Source: Centroberyx gerrardi
Taxonomy: Eukaryota; Chordata; Actinopteri; Beryciformes; Berycidae
Assembly: GCF_048128805.1 (NCBI RefSeq)
Contig: NC_136003.1
Coordinates: 27,186,885-27,250,884 of the forward strand
Direction of reading: 5' to 3'
DNA: 64,000 nt
In this document: in pieces, positions 12,172-23,390 of the stretch
How positions within the stretch are numbered: position 1 is the stretch's first letter
How the letters are laid out: each line of letters begins with the position of its first letter
Program-made: the position numbers and the translations under genes
Notes under the pieces: model-generated
Databases searched by the model: none
Seen by the model: only the letters and a program-made list of their open reading frames with translations
Told to the model about the DNA's origin: nothing

Positions 12172-12698
12172 AAGCAAATGACAATTTCCACATGAAGATG
12201 GAAAAATGTCATGACTAAACATTCATGACTGAGACATTCATGATTTTTAAAGTAATAATTGACAACATTTTCATTTAAATAAATGTCTGTGTTGCTATCA
12301 CCGATTGATATCACACAATAGTGATTCAACCTATATCCAGTTCATGAAAGCTTTTACATTTGCTGTTCTAAACACCCGGTGTCTGGTAGGTCGTTCCTGG
12401 GAAAACGTTTCCGGTTTGTTTGGAATAAATAGAGGAAGAACTGGGTAGTTAGAATGAGCATAGCTGATCAGCCGCCATGGCTGAACAGACAAAGAAAAGA
12501 AACTCAAATTTTATCAACAGAAAATCCAAGTAAACAGACGTCACAGTGCTGCTGGACACACTGTTTGATTGACAGGTGATCTCTGGGAAGAGCAGCGCAG
12601 AAACACCACAGCAACGAGCGCTTAGCAACAAAGACGGAGACAAAATTTAAAAAAATCGGGATCTCAGGATCTTTTCGATTACCACTTCAAGGGTGGAA

Positions 12699-12882
12699 TT
12701 AAAGGAACAGTTCACCGAAATGAATTGATAGTGAGGTCAATATCGTTTAGTTCAGAACATTTTTATGGTCATTTTGCCCTTTTTGGAACTCTAAAGAAAC
12801 GGCCACCACCAAATTTCACCACTGACATAAAGGTGAGTAGATAATGAAAGAAAAAGTCATTTTTGGGTGAACTAATCCTTAA
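12699..12882. mobile_element. short MITE bounded by TTAA
   Basis: Starts TTAAAGGAACAGTTCACC and ends GGGTGAACTAATCCTTAA, which are inverted copies of each other. The same ends are very common in fish genomes. TTAA at both ends suggests piggyBac-type target choice (inference). 184 bases, no coding capacity. Confidence 0.7.
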
Positions 12883-14578
12883 AATAGATTTTTCTGGAAA
12901 GGATCCCATTATGTGGGTCTAGCTTATATAACCCATGTTTTCCTTTCACTAGGATGTCTCCATTAATTGTCTGTAAATAATGCACTTAGGGAGAAATTCT
13001 CAATTGGTGTAGGAAATGATTTGACTTGTATGCCATCTTGCGCTTGACGCCTGTCATCACTTTGCTTTGACTGAAGCAAACGGTTCAGAACATTTTCCTG
13101 CTATCCACAACAATATTATATTTGCATGCATATGTAATATATTAGCAATGTGCCAAAGAAAGAAAGAAAGAAAGAAAAGAAGAACCTTGCCACTTATCTA
13201 ACCAAGGTAATAGCCTTTGGGAGCTCAGGTTATCTAAATGCTGCGACACAACCTTGCAGTGCAGACATTGCCGTATCTATTTGTACGAAGGCTGTTGGCT
13301 AGCCGACGAGAGCATCATCCTTCAGGAGGAAGACGAAGGAGCAGCTTGCCCTTCAGAGAAGATAATCTGTTCTGCCGCGCCATTCTTCCCCCCTTCCTCC
13401 GCCTTCTCTGCCTTGCTACAGCTTCATCCATCCACCCACTTACCTGCCTTTCTCTCCATCTAACAAGAGAACACTCACAAAACTTTCAATTTAATCCCTT
13501 CTTTAGCCAGACTATTGGTCTCTTAGCAACATGACTCATAGCCTTGGTCAAAGTGTTGCATGCCATTGCCAGATAGAGGATCCTGACATGCATTCCTACT
13601 GCATCAGTACATATAAGAGATGTTTGCCTGACTGTGAGCATTTGACCTAATGTGTTGGTTGTTGCCTCTGCCACAGTGAAAATCGCACTGTATCTCATGT
13701 GAGTTTATGCATAAATACCCTTAACCTTTCTAAATCAATGAGTCAGATTTACATACATAAATTCAGATATATCAGTAAGTGTAGAAATTTGCTTAAAGAG
13801 TTAAACAGCACTAAATAAATCACATAGCTCACATTTTGAGCTGTAAACATGATTACACGGCTTCTATAGTGAATGGCATTAATCCACTTAATTTCAAAAA
13901 AATTTGAATCAAGTCCTGCATCCGCTTCTAGGGGCAGAAAATCATTGCACTGCTCTCTATAGGCTGAAAGTTTAAACAGTGTTGCACCTCTGGCCACACC
14001 GCCATCAGTGATTTCAAGGCAGGTATTTCACCTTTGGCAGCCTGAAATGCTTTGCGATCAGAAAATTGTTACGGCCCCCAAGTAGAGATGGATGATCCGT
14101 TATCAAATATTTGCTCTCGCTTCCTTCTGCACTTTTTTGCATCTTTCAAAATTGTGTACTAGGCTGAGACTGGCTGAAAACAGTGTGCTTACGAACTCTT
14201 TAAAATACTTGACAGCTCTGTGAAATTGACTAAGGACTAAGGACTATAGAATTTTTCTTTTTATCTTTAGTTTTTATGATGCTTATCTATTTATCAAGTT
14301 TTTATGTTACTCAATGAGTGGTATCTTCATTGCAATCTCCCTTCTTTTGAAGGAGTTTCTGATGCATTAAAAAAGTCGCATGAAATACAGGAGAAATCTT
14401 GGCAAAAGCTCATGGCATTCTTTTAAAGTATCAGTACAAGGTCATCTTTTCCAGATGACTGATACAATCATTGAGCGCTGAGTTAGGACAGTTGCATTGT
14501 TTGTGCATCTAAACCTAACACTGATTTTGTGGCTTAGTGGTATGTTGTTGTCTGTCACTGCTGACAAAATATGAAGAA
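12883..14578. other. intergenic spacer, nothing recognised
   Basis: Contains a short (AAAG)n run at about 13157-13178 and otherwise unique-looking AT-rich sequence. The stretch 13230-13470 is richer in GC but has no recognisable coding pattern. Confidence 0.45.
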
Positions 14579-15995
14579 TTAGTTGTTTAGGGCAGCTATC
14601 AAGTCATGACCTAGGACCTGTTCCTGGATCAGTTTGGGACCAGAGTGTTCAAAGGTCGTTCCACTGTGTTTTGGCACCACTGGGACTCCTGTGCTCTCGT
14701 CAGGTGAGTCCCCGCTTTTGCTGTCTTGGTTGAAAAGTAGCAAATGTTGGTGGTTACAATGAAGGACAACGGTCTGTACAATGAAGGACAGTGGTCTGGA
14801 GCTCTTGGTCTGGATAACTCTAGTTTCTTTCTGCTCCTTCTCTCCATCTGTCTGCACCTCGTCACCGATGTATGTTGTCTTGATTTGCTTTGACATCCTT
14901 CTGTCAGGCAGCAGAGAGGTTGGACATGCTCGCCTCAGGTTTTACTTGAGTAGGAACTGTAGTCTAAGAATGGACGATTCCACATTTTGGAGTCGACTCC
15001 GACTCCGACTCCGACTCCGTGTAATGGAATTGATGAAATCGATTGTAAAATCGATTCCAAATGAAAATCAACACAAGAATGTACATTTTATGCCAGTTGG
15101 CTTTCAACCAATGAGCCTTGAATTTCTCCCTCGCCCCCTCCCCACTTGGGTTAGATCAGACCAAGGCAATCAAACACAGATTAGTATAGATAGGCCTAAA
15201 TCAGAATGAATGAATAACAAATTTGTTTAAATTATACAGTTTCTTCGATTCCAGAGTTTGGAGTCGAGACTGCAACAGAAGTCAAGTCCAATTCCGTTTA
15301 TTAGCAGAATCGATTCTCAGAATCGACGTGATGGAATTGAGAATCGATTCTTTTGTAGTCGACTCTCCATCCCTACTAGTCCGGTGTCTCCGTTGGAGTA
15401 CAAGCTGTTGGTCAGGTTGCCTCAGGATAGCTTTTGCTGTCTTCATTGCGGATTTTGCCATTCCGACTTGAGGACAGTACAGGCTTGACATAGTATGCTT
15501 AAAGTCACACTTGTTTGTAAACTCCTGGAACTGTTGTGACATGAACTGCGGACCTTTGTAGCCTAGTGATGACTGCTTTGCTTGTGGTCTTGATGAGGTT
15601 CAGTACACAGTAACTAACCACATCAGGTATGTTTGACAACCAAGAGCATTCTCTCTTTGAACTCACATAAAAATGATGCCTGCTTTTGCCACAGAAGCTC
15701 CAGCAGTGGTGTGATGAACAGCTTGTGTAGTTGGCTGGGTTTGTGCATGTTGCAGCATGAACAGGCAAGTACTCTCTCTAACAGCGTGACTGATCTTGGA
15801 CCACCAGATGCCCATGGTGCATGCTCTCCAGCATCTCAGCTCTCATGCTGAGCCAACTCTCTATCTGATCTCCTCTCCTGAGTATGTCTACTTATCTCCG
15901 TGAAGGACTCTAAGGTTGGCTTTGCCACACCTGGTCTGGAGTTCACTCCTAACAAGCTGCAGAGTGTCATCACATCCTGTTCTGGATATGATCTT
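14579..15995 (-). pseudogene. Ty3/gypsy-type retrotransposon pol remnant (integrase to C-terminus)
   Basis: Read on the - strand, three blocks in the right order resemble the integrase half of gypsy-type pol. (1) About 15830-15600: a zinc-binding-like stretch with MHHGHL, then a C-x2-C-like patch. (2) About 15600-15390: TTSKAVITRLQ, then a GPQF-like patch, FKHTMSSLYCPQ and KTAKAILRQPDQQL, the catalytic-core region. (3) 14896-14579: a C-terminal tail with QHLLL and VPVVPKHSG. Several stop codons and frame changes interrupt the reading, so it is dead. Blocks 2 and 3 are separated by a foreign repeat (14965..15376). No LTR was identified. The part between about 15860 and 15995 is in the same orientation but its match is unclear. 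Confidence 0.65.
14965..15376. mobile_element. MITE-like insertion inside the gypsy remnant
   Basis: Left end GAATGGACGATTCC..GGAGTCGACTCC and right end GTAGTCGACTCTCCATCCCTA are roughly inverted. The interior holds a (CGACTC)-type tandem run at 14996-15019 and several near-palindromic GAATCGATTC words. TAGTC occurs immediately on both sides (14960-14964 and 15377-15381), which looks like a target duplication. Confidence 0.55.
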
Positions 15996-16011
15996 TTCCA
16001 TGATGGTTTTA

Positions 16012-16260
16012 TTAGGGGTCGGCAGCTGCCGGTCCCTATTGTTTTTGTATGTATTATTATTATTCTATCTTTCTTACTAAAACTGCCTTCCCATGCATGA
16101 AAACTCACCAAACTTGGCACATAGCTCCATATACACATACACTCATTAAAGTCTGGGGCAAATAGTCCAGATGGTGGCGCTACAGCAGCGGTCTAAAGTT
16201 TAAAACTTTAAAAAATCATAAAAAATCAACAATACAGGTGATACCTATACTAAATTATGA
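16012..16260 (+). repeat. 5' end of a dispersed repeat with terminal hairpin (same family as 61565..63143)
   Basis: Begins TTAGGGGTCGGCAGCTGCCG, where GGCAGCTGCC is a small hairpin, followed by GTCCCTATTG. It continues with ACCAAACTTGGCAC and the phrase CAGATGGTGGCGCTA. The same order of landmarks appears in the longer copy at 61565..63143. The right end was not found. Confidence 0.55.
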
Positions 16261-16839
16261 AGTCCACCACTCTGTTTTTATTAAAAACTGTAAAACGAAT
16301 TAAATCTAACTAGTCCCACATACTTTGCACAAATTACATGGAAATTACTACAGGACATCATTAGACCTGCCCAAATAAAACTGTTGTGGGGTTTTTCATT
16401 TAATCAAAAATTGAGCCCACAGCTCATCAAAACGTCTGACTGTAAATGGTACTGTACGGTCAGTTGCTGCTTACTCGATGTCCAATCTTCATCTAAAAAA
16501 AATAGAAAATATTTTCCTGTCTTGGTAGATGAAACTTCCACAATTTCAAACTTCTATCTGAAAAACTGAATTTTTTTAAATTATTTGAATTCTGCCCATA
16601 TGGAAATGGAAAATAGAGCATCTTTAAACATCAGTTTTTTGCTCATGGAGCATTCCATACTTGTACAAATAAATTAGAGACATCTCTATGTTGTCTAGAT
16701 AAAGTACGCAAATTCTCAAAATGTTATCATGAAAACGGAATATTTGACACTAATTTGAAAGCTGCCTTTGTATGGACAGATCTTATCATGCACCCTGCTG
16801 GTTGCCTCAGTCATAGCGTGCCGCCTCCTCTCTTCAAAA

Positions 16840-17000
16840 CATCAACAGATAGCTCAACAACTTCATGACTTGCCCTTGGTGTCAAAGGTTGTGAGTTTGA
16901 GTCCTGGTTGATGCTGAGAAAATGTGCTTTGTTTGCTGTAACTCTCTTTTTCCTCTTACACGACATCTGCTGACCCCGTCCATGACTGCTTGCAGTCCTA
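16840..17000 (+). repeat. possible degenerate tRNA-like segment
   Basis: TAGCTCAAC (A-box-like) is followed about 45 bases later by GGTTGTGAGTTTGAGTCCTG (B-box-like). This could be the head of an old SINE; there is no tail or duplication to confirm it. Confidence 0.25.
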
Positions 17001-17045
17001 GTTTCTTTTTCTTGTTGCTCAATAGCATTAACTTGAAAGTCTTCC

Positions 17046-17122
17046 GAGAGTGAAGTCAGAATTCTGACTTTATTCTGAGAACTCAAATTTTTCCCATGTG
17101 GCCCTAATCCTCTTTCGTAACT
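17046..17122. repeat. half copy of a palindromic MITE (full copy at 43288)
   Basis: AAGTCAGAATTCTGACTTTA, then GAGAACTCAAAT and ATGTGGCCCTAATCCTCTTT, in the same order as one arm of the hairpin at 43288..43430. Confidence 0.7.
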
Positions 17123-19644
17123 CATCTCCCCTGTGGAGCCTACAAATGGCTTTTTTGTTGATATTTAATATACCCTGTTTGGACTGCTTGTTAGCAGCAA
17201 GAGGCTAACGGTCACATTGGGTAAGATGGCCAATGGGCCAAACTCCCCAAAAGTTTTTTAAATGCCGTAGCTGGTCTAATCCATCTTTCAACCGACAGCT
17301 GACTCAGGAGCCATGTCTGTGTGTCCAAGTACTGCAGGAATGTAAGAGACAAATTATATATAGGTCCAAAATCGCCAAACTTATCGTTTAAATTCATTGC
17401 TCCATCATACCTATTGGATATACAAAACAATAGAAGTTATTTTGATGCTTTGAAGTTTTGAAATCTACTGTGGCAATTTTCATAGATTGTAAAAAATAAT
17501 GGATTATATTTAGTGGGATTTTTCCCACTGATTTGGCCAGTGCTAAAGATTGCTTTTTTTATTTGCTTACAGAGAAGCTGTTGTTAATAAGACTGTGAGA
17601 ATTAAGTAATCAGTGAGTAGCAGTATAGATGCTGAAAAAGAGCAAGTGTGCAAGTTCAAACTGTCGTTGCATAAATGAAAGGTTAAAAAACATGGTACAA
17701 GCAGATAATATAGACTTTATTTTATAAGTACGCAAAGATACAGAAAATCAGCTTTGAATCATCTTTTTGAAATCTGCTGTCGTTTCTGTGTGAAACTTGC
17801 AATTTGCACCTGAAACTTGCCACTAATTGAGAAACTGGACAAGATCCAAGATGTGGAAAGGAAATTACTGACAGCTGTTCTGAATTATGTCTTTCTGCAT
17901 CCACCTTAGCTGGATTCTGCTCAGAGTTAAATGCTTTTCAATCACAGATCCCCTCCCTTTGTCTGAAGGTGGAACGCCCAAAATACCCAAATGAAAAATG
18001 GCAGTCAAATTAGGGATTCATTCTAATTTACCTAAAGTTTTTTGCATTAATGTTTATATTTTTCTTGTTTTCACGTCGAGTTTTGATGTGTTGCACAATA
18101 TGAGGTTATAAAACATGTACAATAATATGAATACGATATAATACAGTATAATATATAATTCACTAAAGCATCTGTCTCCATGCTGCTTATGATGCTCAAA
18201 TGTTCCTCGCAGGTGCAAAGGGAGCAGAGGGATGTTAGGTGTTTCTTCCCCCTGATCACTAGAGAAACACAAGGGTTTGCTTGTTGCTATGACAGGAATT
18301 CGTCTCCAGAGGGCTCACTTAAACGAAGAGAAGAAGTGAAATGGATGCCCTAAATTGCCACCAAATCCAGTCCATGAGGTTTAACTGTGAAGTATTGTTT
18401 CTTTCCTCATGTGTCTGTCTCTCCCCACACACACTCCATGTTATATTCAGATATTATTCGGGAGCCTCGCATATCAATCCTGCACATTTCCCTCCAAATC
18501 GTACCTGGGGAGACATGGAATAAACATAGAAAGCAACACATAGAATAAACCAATTTTCCCCACGATGTTCTCATTTTTCTACAGCCATTATACTATGCTG
18601 TAAAAAATTATTTGAGAACGATACCGTATATTGAGGTAAATATTCTACATTCTAAATAATATAGGCCATCTCAAAGTTTGGTGGTTCCCAAGAAGAAGAG
18701 AAATTATAGAGATTAGAAAAAACTTGGTAACAATGGTATAATCCATCTGTTTATTTGCTCTTCTTTCCTTTTATCTGTGATTCTTATTCACAGTCTTTCA
18801 ATGTTTAATAGTTTTAGGGTTTGAGGTTAAATGCAGCTCAGTGTTGTGCAGACACTCTCGGGTCCTGCAGCAAAACCTAAAAAAAAGGGTTATTTACCCC
18901 CAAAATATTCCTTGGGGAGAAGAAAAAGCACTTTTTGGTGACATTTGAGGGAAGGATTATGAATTTCTTCCATTACTTTGACAACTTCTTAAAGATTAAA
19001 GTGTAGCTCCAGCCATATAAGAATGAAGCTCCTCCGGCCGTGTGTTTGAGTGAATCCTGAAATGAGTCCGATGAAGCGCTCACCAGGCACCGCTGATAGT
19101 TTGTCTTTTCCATACTCTGACATGGCAGGAATCCAGCACAGGCCTCCACAGCCCCTCAGATGATCTGGGCTGGCTTTGTCCTCACAGGCCACTTCTGTCA
19201 TTTTTGAAAGAGCCCATTTATGGTGCGCCTTATGTTGAAAAAAAAATGTAGTTCTCCACCAAATTAAAGCATAAAAGTCATAAGACTGATCACTTGATTG
19301 CCCTGTGCTTTTCCTTTTAGATCTTTGGGAATCACAAGGGCCCCAAAGCAAATATAGAGTTACTGACGAAGGTTAGATGGCCAATATCGACTTTAAAGCA
19401 ATATTCCACTTAATTTTAACATGGGGGTTATTTTGACTTGACTGCCATGAAAACCAGAATATAAACTACTCCTCAAGATCGGATGCAGCTGGACGAGTTT
19501 GTAGCGTTCAGATTTTTACTTCCTATTCATTTGAATGAGGGCTGAACTTACATTTAACACATTTGTGAACAGATTCAACAACAGATCCTGCTTTTAAGAA
19601 TTTAAGAATAACAATGCAGTCCTGGGTCCTGCCATCATGCATTT
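17123..19644. other. intergenic spacer
   Basis: Mostly unique AT-rich sequence. The phrase CCAATGGGCCAAACT at about 17231 recurs, slightly changed, at about 31900, so a minor repeat is shared between the two places. No gene was seen. Confidence 0.45.
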
Positions 19645-20126
19645 CTATCCCTGCTTTACACTAAAATTAGTATTTAAAAATAAAACTAGATCCGGTCTCC
19701 CAAACTTCTGCACACCGCTGTTGTACAGAGCTGTGATTTGAGCATTTATGGCCTTTCTGTTCGCTTGAACCAGTCTGCCCGTTCTCCTCTGACCTCTGAC
19801 CTCTCTCATTAACAAGCTGTTTTCACTCACTGGATGTTTTTGGTTTATTTCACCGTTCTCTGTAAACTCTACAGACTGTAGAGCGTGAAAACCCCGGGAG
19901 GGCAGCTGCTTCTGAGATGCTGGAACCAACAGTCAGACCAGGGTCAAAGTCTCTTAGATCACACATCTTGCTCATTCTAATGTTTGGTCGAACAAAAAAA
20001 ACAAACCACTTCACCATGTCTGCATGCTTTATATATATAGAGTTGCTGCCACACGATTCGCTGTTTGGAGGAGCAGGCTATTTTGGCAATGTGCAGGTGT
20101 ACCTAATTAAGTGGCCGGTGAGTGTA
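19645..20126 (-). pseudogene. Tc1-like transposon fragment
   Basis: The right end reads GGTGTACCTAATTAAGTGGC then CGGTGAGTGTA. Its reverse, TACACTCACCGGCCACTT, is the well-known end of an abundant fish and frog Tc1-like family. On the - strand, 19929..19645 includes RRTGRLVQANRKAINAQITA and LYNSGVQKFGR, which match the N-terminal DNA-binding region of that transposase (usual form: GRLVQADRKATVTQITTLYN). The catalytic DDE region and left terminal repeat are absent. This is a different family from the fragment at 10937. Confidence 0.7.
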
Positions 20127-21144
20127 TAAAGCACTTGCCTCTAACCCGGGAAAAAACACCAGTCAAGATGCATTTTAATCCTCCTCGGAGAATTATGCTC
20201 TATAGATAAGTAGGCAGGGTAAAGAGCATAATTCTTGCACATAAGCACACACACACACACACACACACATAAGAGCTTTAGATGTGGAAATCAGATGCAC
20301 ATCATTTCTGATTGTGATCCTTTACTTTTCCAGAGGATAATTGCGGAGCTCATTTAGTGGTGGAGGCTGGGATCAATGGGACAAATAGCCTGTTCTTCCT
20401 CCCTGCTTTCACAAGGGAGTCCTTGAGTGAGCCTTCAGACTAATCCCTGGGTCCAATTATGATGTTATGTATGCACTCCGAAGGTCAGCACATCTGATTA
20501 ACATACAGAAAAACGGTCGTCTCCGCGGTTTTTGATGTCATTTACCCGTCCCCACAGCATCCCGCGAAGATTTCAGGCGAGGTTCACAAGCACCGGGTGC
20601 ACACGGTGTTGACGGACCAGCCAGGTGATGAATGGTGCTGCCATCTTTACGCATCTGCTCCATTAAACCTCCAGTTGATACATCTGCTTTCATCTGCATG
20701 TCATTTTCACTGCCTTCCCCTAGATACACCTCTAGATACAGTCTAACAGATTATCGGCCAAACTCAGGAACAATGTGGCCAGCTTTTATAGTATTTCTCT
20801 TGAGCCATACTGAATCACAGATCCTACTGTAATTGTTAAATGAAAGCTGTAATCTCTGCAGGACCCAACAGACCTATGTCACACAGGAATAACACTAGAA
20901 TGTGAGCTGTCTGACAGGCTTCCTTATAGCATCTTTACAGCAGTGAGTCATATCCAACATGCCCAGAGTGAGTCATCCCTCTGGGCCTTTTAGAGCAGAG
21001 CTGAGAACAGATGGTGAATGCAGTGTGGGCATAAGTCATATTCATTAATTATCTTAATGGTGATGAGGCTGTGATTGGTTTTACGGGTAGAATAGATAGA
21101 CTATTGGTTCAATCCTAACATAAATTTGCTTTCACTGTGACTCA
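20127..21144. other. intergenic spacer with a (CA)n tract
   Basis: (CA)n at 20245..20269. The stretch 20330-20740 looks non-repetitive and of mixed composition, but no exon pattern was found. Confidence 0.45.
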
Positions 21145-21505
21145 AAGGTGCTACATGTAGCATTTTAACATCAGTAAATCATTACCACTGATTACTTATA
21201 AGACAATCGAGAGATTGGCAGTCTCTACCGGCCTCTACACTGCATTTTATTGCAGTGTATTTGTGTGCTACTGGGCCAGATTTAGCAGGAAATCTGCTGC
21301 ATTGCTTCGCAGCACAAAGGAATATTGCTTTACAGCACATGAAAAAAGAAGAGTGTGCTGTTCTTCCAGCACAAATGGAGCGAAAGCTTTCAGAGTTAAG
21401 CAATGGGGTTTATGAGAAATGTGGTCTTGATTTTGAGAAACATGAACACTAACAATACCACTGGCATGAGATAGAGGCTACCAATCATCTTGACCATGGT
21501 CTTAT
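21145..21505 (+). repeat. MITE family A, truncated copy
   Basis: Begins AAGGTGCTACATGTAGCATT and shares, in order, CTACCGGCCTCTACACTGCA, AGCAGGAAATCTGCTG, CTTCCAGCACAAATGGAGC and CATGAGATAGAGGCTACCAA with copies at 59370, 60490 and (partly) 51677. The right terminal repeat is missing. Confidence 0.65.
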
Positions 21506-21736
21506 AAATAATTGGATCAGTTGTGTAAGAGTAGAGCTGGAACAAAAACTTGCAGGACACGGGGGAACATGAGGACTGAGTTGGAAAACACTGATGTAAA
21601 CCACTAAGATCACAAATACAAAACCTGTAACGTTAACTACGCTGAACAAAAAATGTTCTTACTCTTCAGATGATGTCAACCGTAAGCACAGTTGACATTG
21701 TTGCGAGGGGACTGGCAAATTGTTGCAGGATTTTGA

Positions 21737-22203
21737 GCAGGGTGCAAACTACAGGGGAGCTTGGCTCCCCTTAATGAGACATGAGCTCCCCTGAAAACAT
21801 GATTTGTGAAATTTTGGGGGGTCTCTAAAATATTGACAATATGCTATTTTTGCCATGCATTTCTATTTTTCTGTATCTTCATCATCATGGATAATGCGTA
21901 AAATTAGTTACTACTATTACTATTACTACTATTATTGATGTATGATTCATGCATGAGGGTGATTCATCACTAATTCACTTTAATAAAGATACCGGCATGC
22001 ATGCTATTCTTGCCATCACCATCGAAGCGTGGCGGTGCAATATCAAACTTCACTCACTTTAACTCAAAGATCAGAAAAAAAAAACGTTCTTAGTCCCACT
22101 CAGTCTGCACGCCAAATCGCCATTATTAATTTCTCTGTTTTCTTTTTTTCCCCGGTAAAAAAAAGTGAGCTCCCCCGAAAGCCATGGTAAAGTTCGCACA
22201 CTG
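21737..22203. repeat. possible inverted-repeat element
   Basis: The left part GGTGCAAACTACAGGGGAGC and the right part GCTCCCCCGAAAGCCATGGT then AAAGTTCGCAC can be aligned as imperfect inverted ends. No coding sequence was recognised. Confidence 0.35.
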
Positions 22204-22599
22204 ATTTTGAGGGTTGTCAATTTTTCGCCGTTGCTGGAGCGGCCTATCCCAGTCTGCAAAACCTGGAGAGTCACAATAAATTCAGATTCCATCAAATCAG
22301 TCTCACATCCAGAAGGTTTGGATGGGTGGGACTGATGGCACAATGTGGCCCCACCAGTTGGCCGTTGCCTTCACTAAATCACATTGACAGTTCCCTTAGG
22401 ACAGTATCCAAAGTACTGAAGAAAAGTCTTTTTTACGATCTGATGTTTGCTTGGAACTGTGTCTGTGTCACCGGGAACGCATTTATACCACAGAGGCTCA
22501 AATTCACCAGCACATCGCAGCTTCTCAGTGCAGTTGCTAGCACTGCGTGTAAGTTGTGCACCGCTGTATTTCAGAACTTCACACCACTGTTAAGCCCCT

Positions 22600-22976
22600 T
22601 AGGTCCACTGACAAAGGTCTGCTAGAAATCTGGGGATAGGGCCTTTTCCATAGCAGCACCTACACTGTGGAGTAGTCTCCCTGAAAACATTAGATTATGT
22701 ACTCACTAGCTTTTTGTTTTGGTTGATCAGGTGTCTGTAGATGTATGTATACTCATGACTGTGTGTGTGTGGGTGTGTCCATGTGTATGTCTACTTATTT
22801 TATTTTTCTGCTCTTATGTGTTTTGTGTCTCTTCTTGCATTTTTCTTGTCTTGTTTTATTCCTTGCATTTTTATTCTTGTCTTTTATAATCACTTTCTGT
22901 AAAGCACTTTGGTATATATTTGTTTTGTTTTTTAAAGCGCTATATAAATATACTTGAACTTGAACTTGCACTTGAA
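22600..22976 (+). mobile_element. 3' end of a non-LTR retrotransposon (L2/Rex type)
   Basis: At 22632-22697 the + frame reads GDRAFSIAAPTLWSSLPENI, a well-conserved C-terminal motif of ORF2 in fish LINEs. It is followed by a 3' UTR with TAAAGCACTTTGG and GCGCTATATAAATA, and by a short tandem tail of TTGAAC units ending at 22976. This is 5'-truncated. Confidence 0.7.
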
Positions 22977-23390
22977 CCAGCGTACTGGTCCGTTTCTACA
23001 GAATAAAGTAGTTTGTTTGGAGGATGGAGCAGTGCCAGGAGTTGGACTGTGTCAGTGATAAACTGAAAGCTGGGCTCTGTAACTGCTTTGGCCTCAAGTC
23101 TTACATCTGTGCCATATGTGCTTTCCATTTCGGTTAAAACAACAGACACTGTGGTAAAGCGACCTGTCCACCTTTGATCTAGAAGGTGTTTTAATTTCTC
23201 CTCAGTGTACTGGACAGCTACAGTATGGTTTCTGGAAGAAATTATGTAGGGTGTTGCACACATTGACAAAGTCTTCAATCACATGCTCTTGTACTATTGT
23301 GCCTATAGTCAAAATTTTGGATCCACTGTGTGCATCAATTCTTGAAATCAATTCTCTCGTGTCACCATACTTAAAATGCATACTTACCAT
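22977..23390 (-). pseudogene. hAT-type transposase relic (ZMYM/KIAA1586-like)
   Basis: Two overlapping - strand frames join into one family match: 23390..23202 (ELISRIDAHSGSKILTIGTI, then DFVNVCNTLHNFF) and 23278..22977 (VAVQYTEEKLKHLLDQRWTG, then SFQFITDTVQ and LHPPNKLL). The LDQRWTGHxATV pattern is typical of domesticated or decayed hAT transposases in fish. A frameshift near 23225 separates the two parts. The 3' side ends where the LINE tail begins, so the LINE may have landed in it. No zinc-finger or dimerisation domain remains. Confidence 0.6.

Noticed and set aside
12477..12640. Short Kozak-like start followed by a basic peptide (MAEQTKKRNSNF..)
   Set aside because: It resembles the start of transposon-encoded Myb-like proteins but has two stops within 40 codons; too little to annotate.
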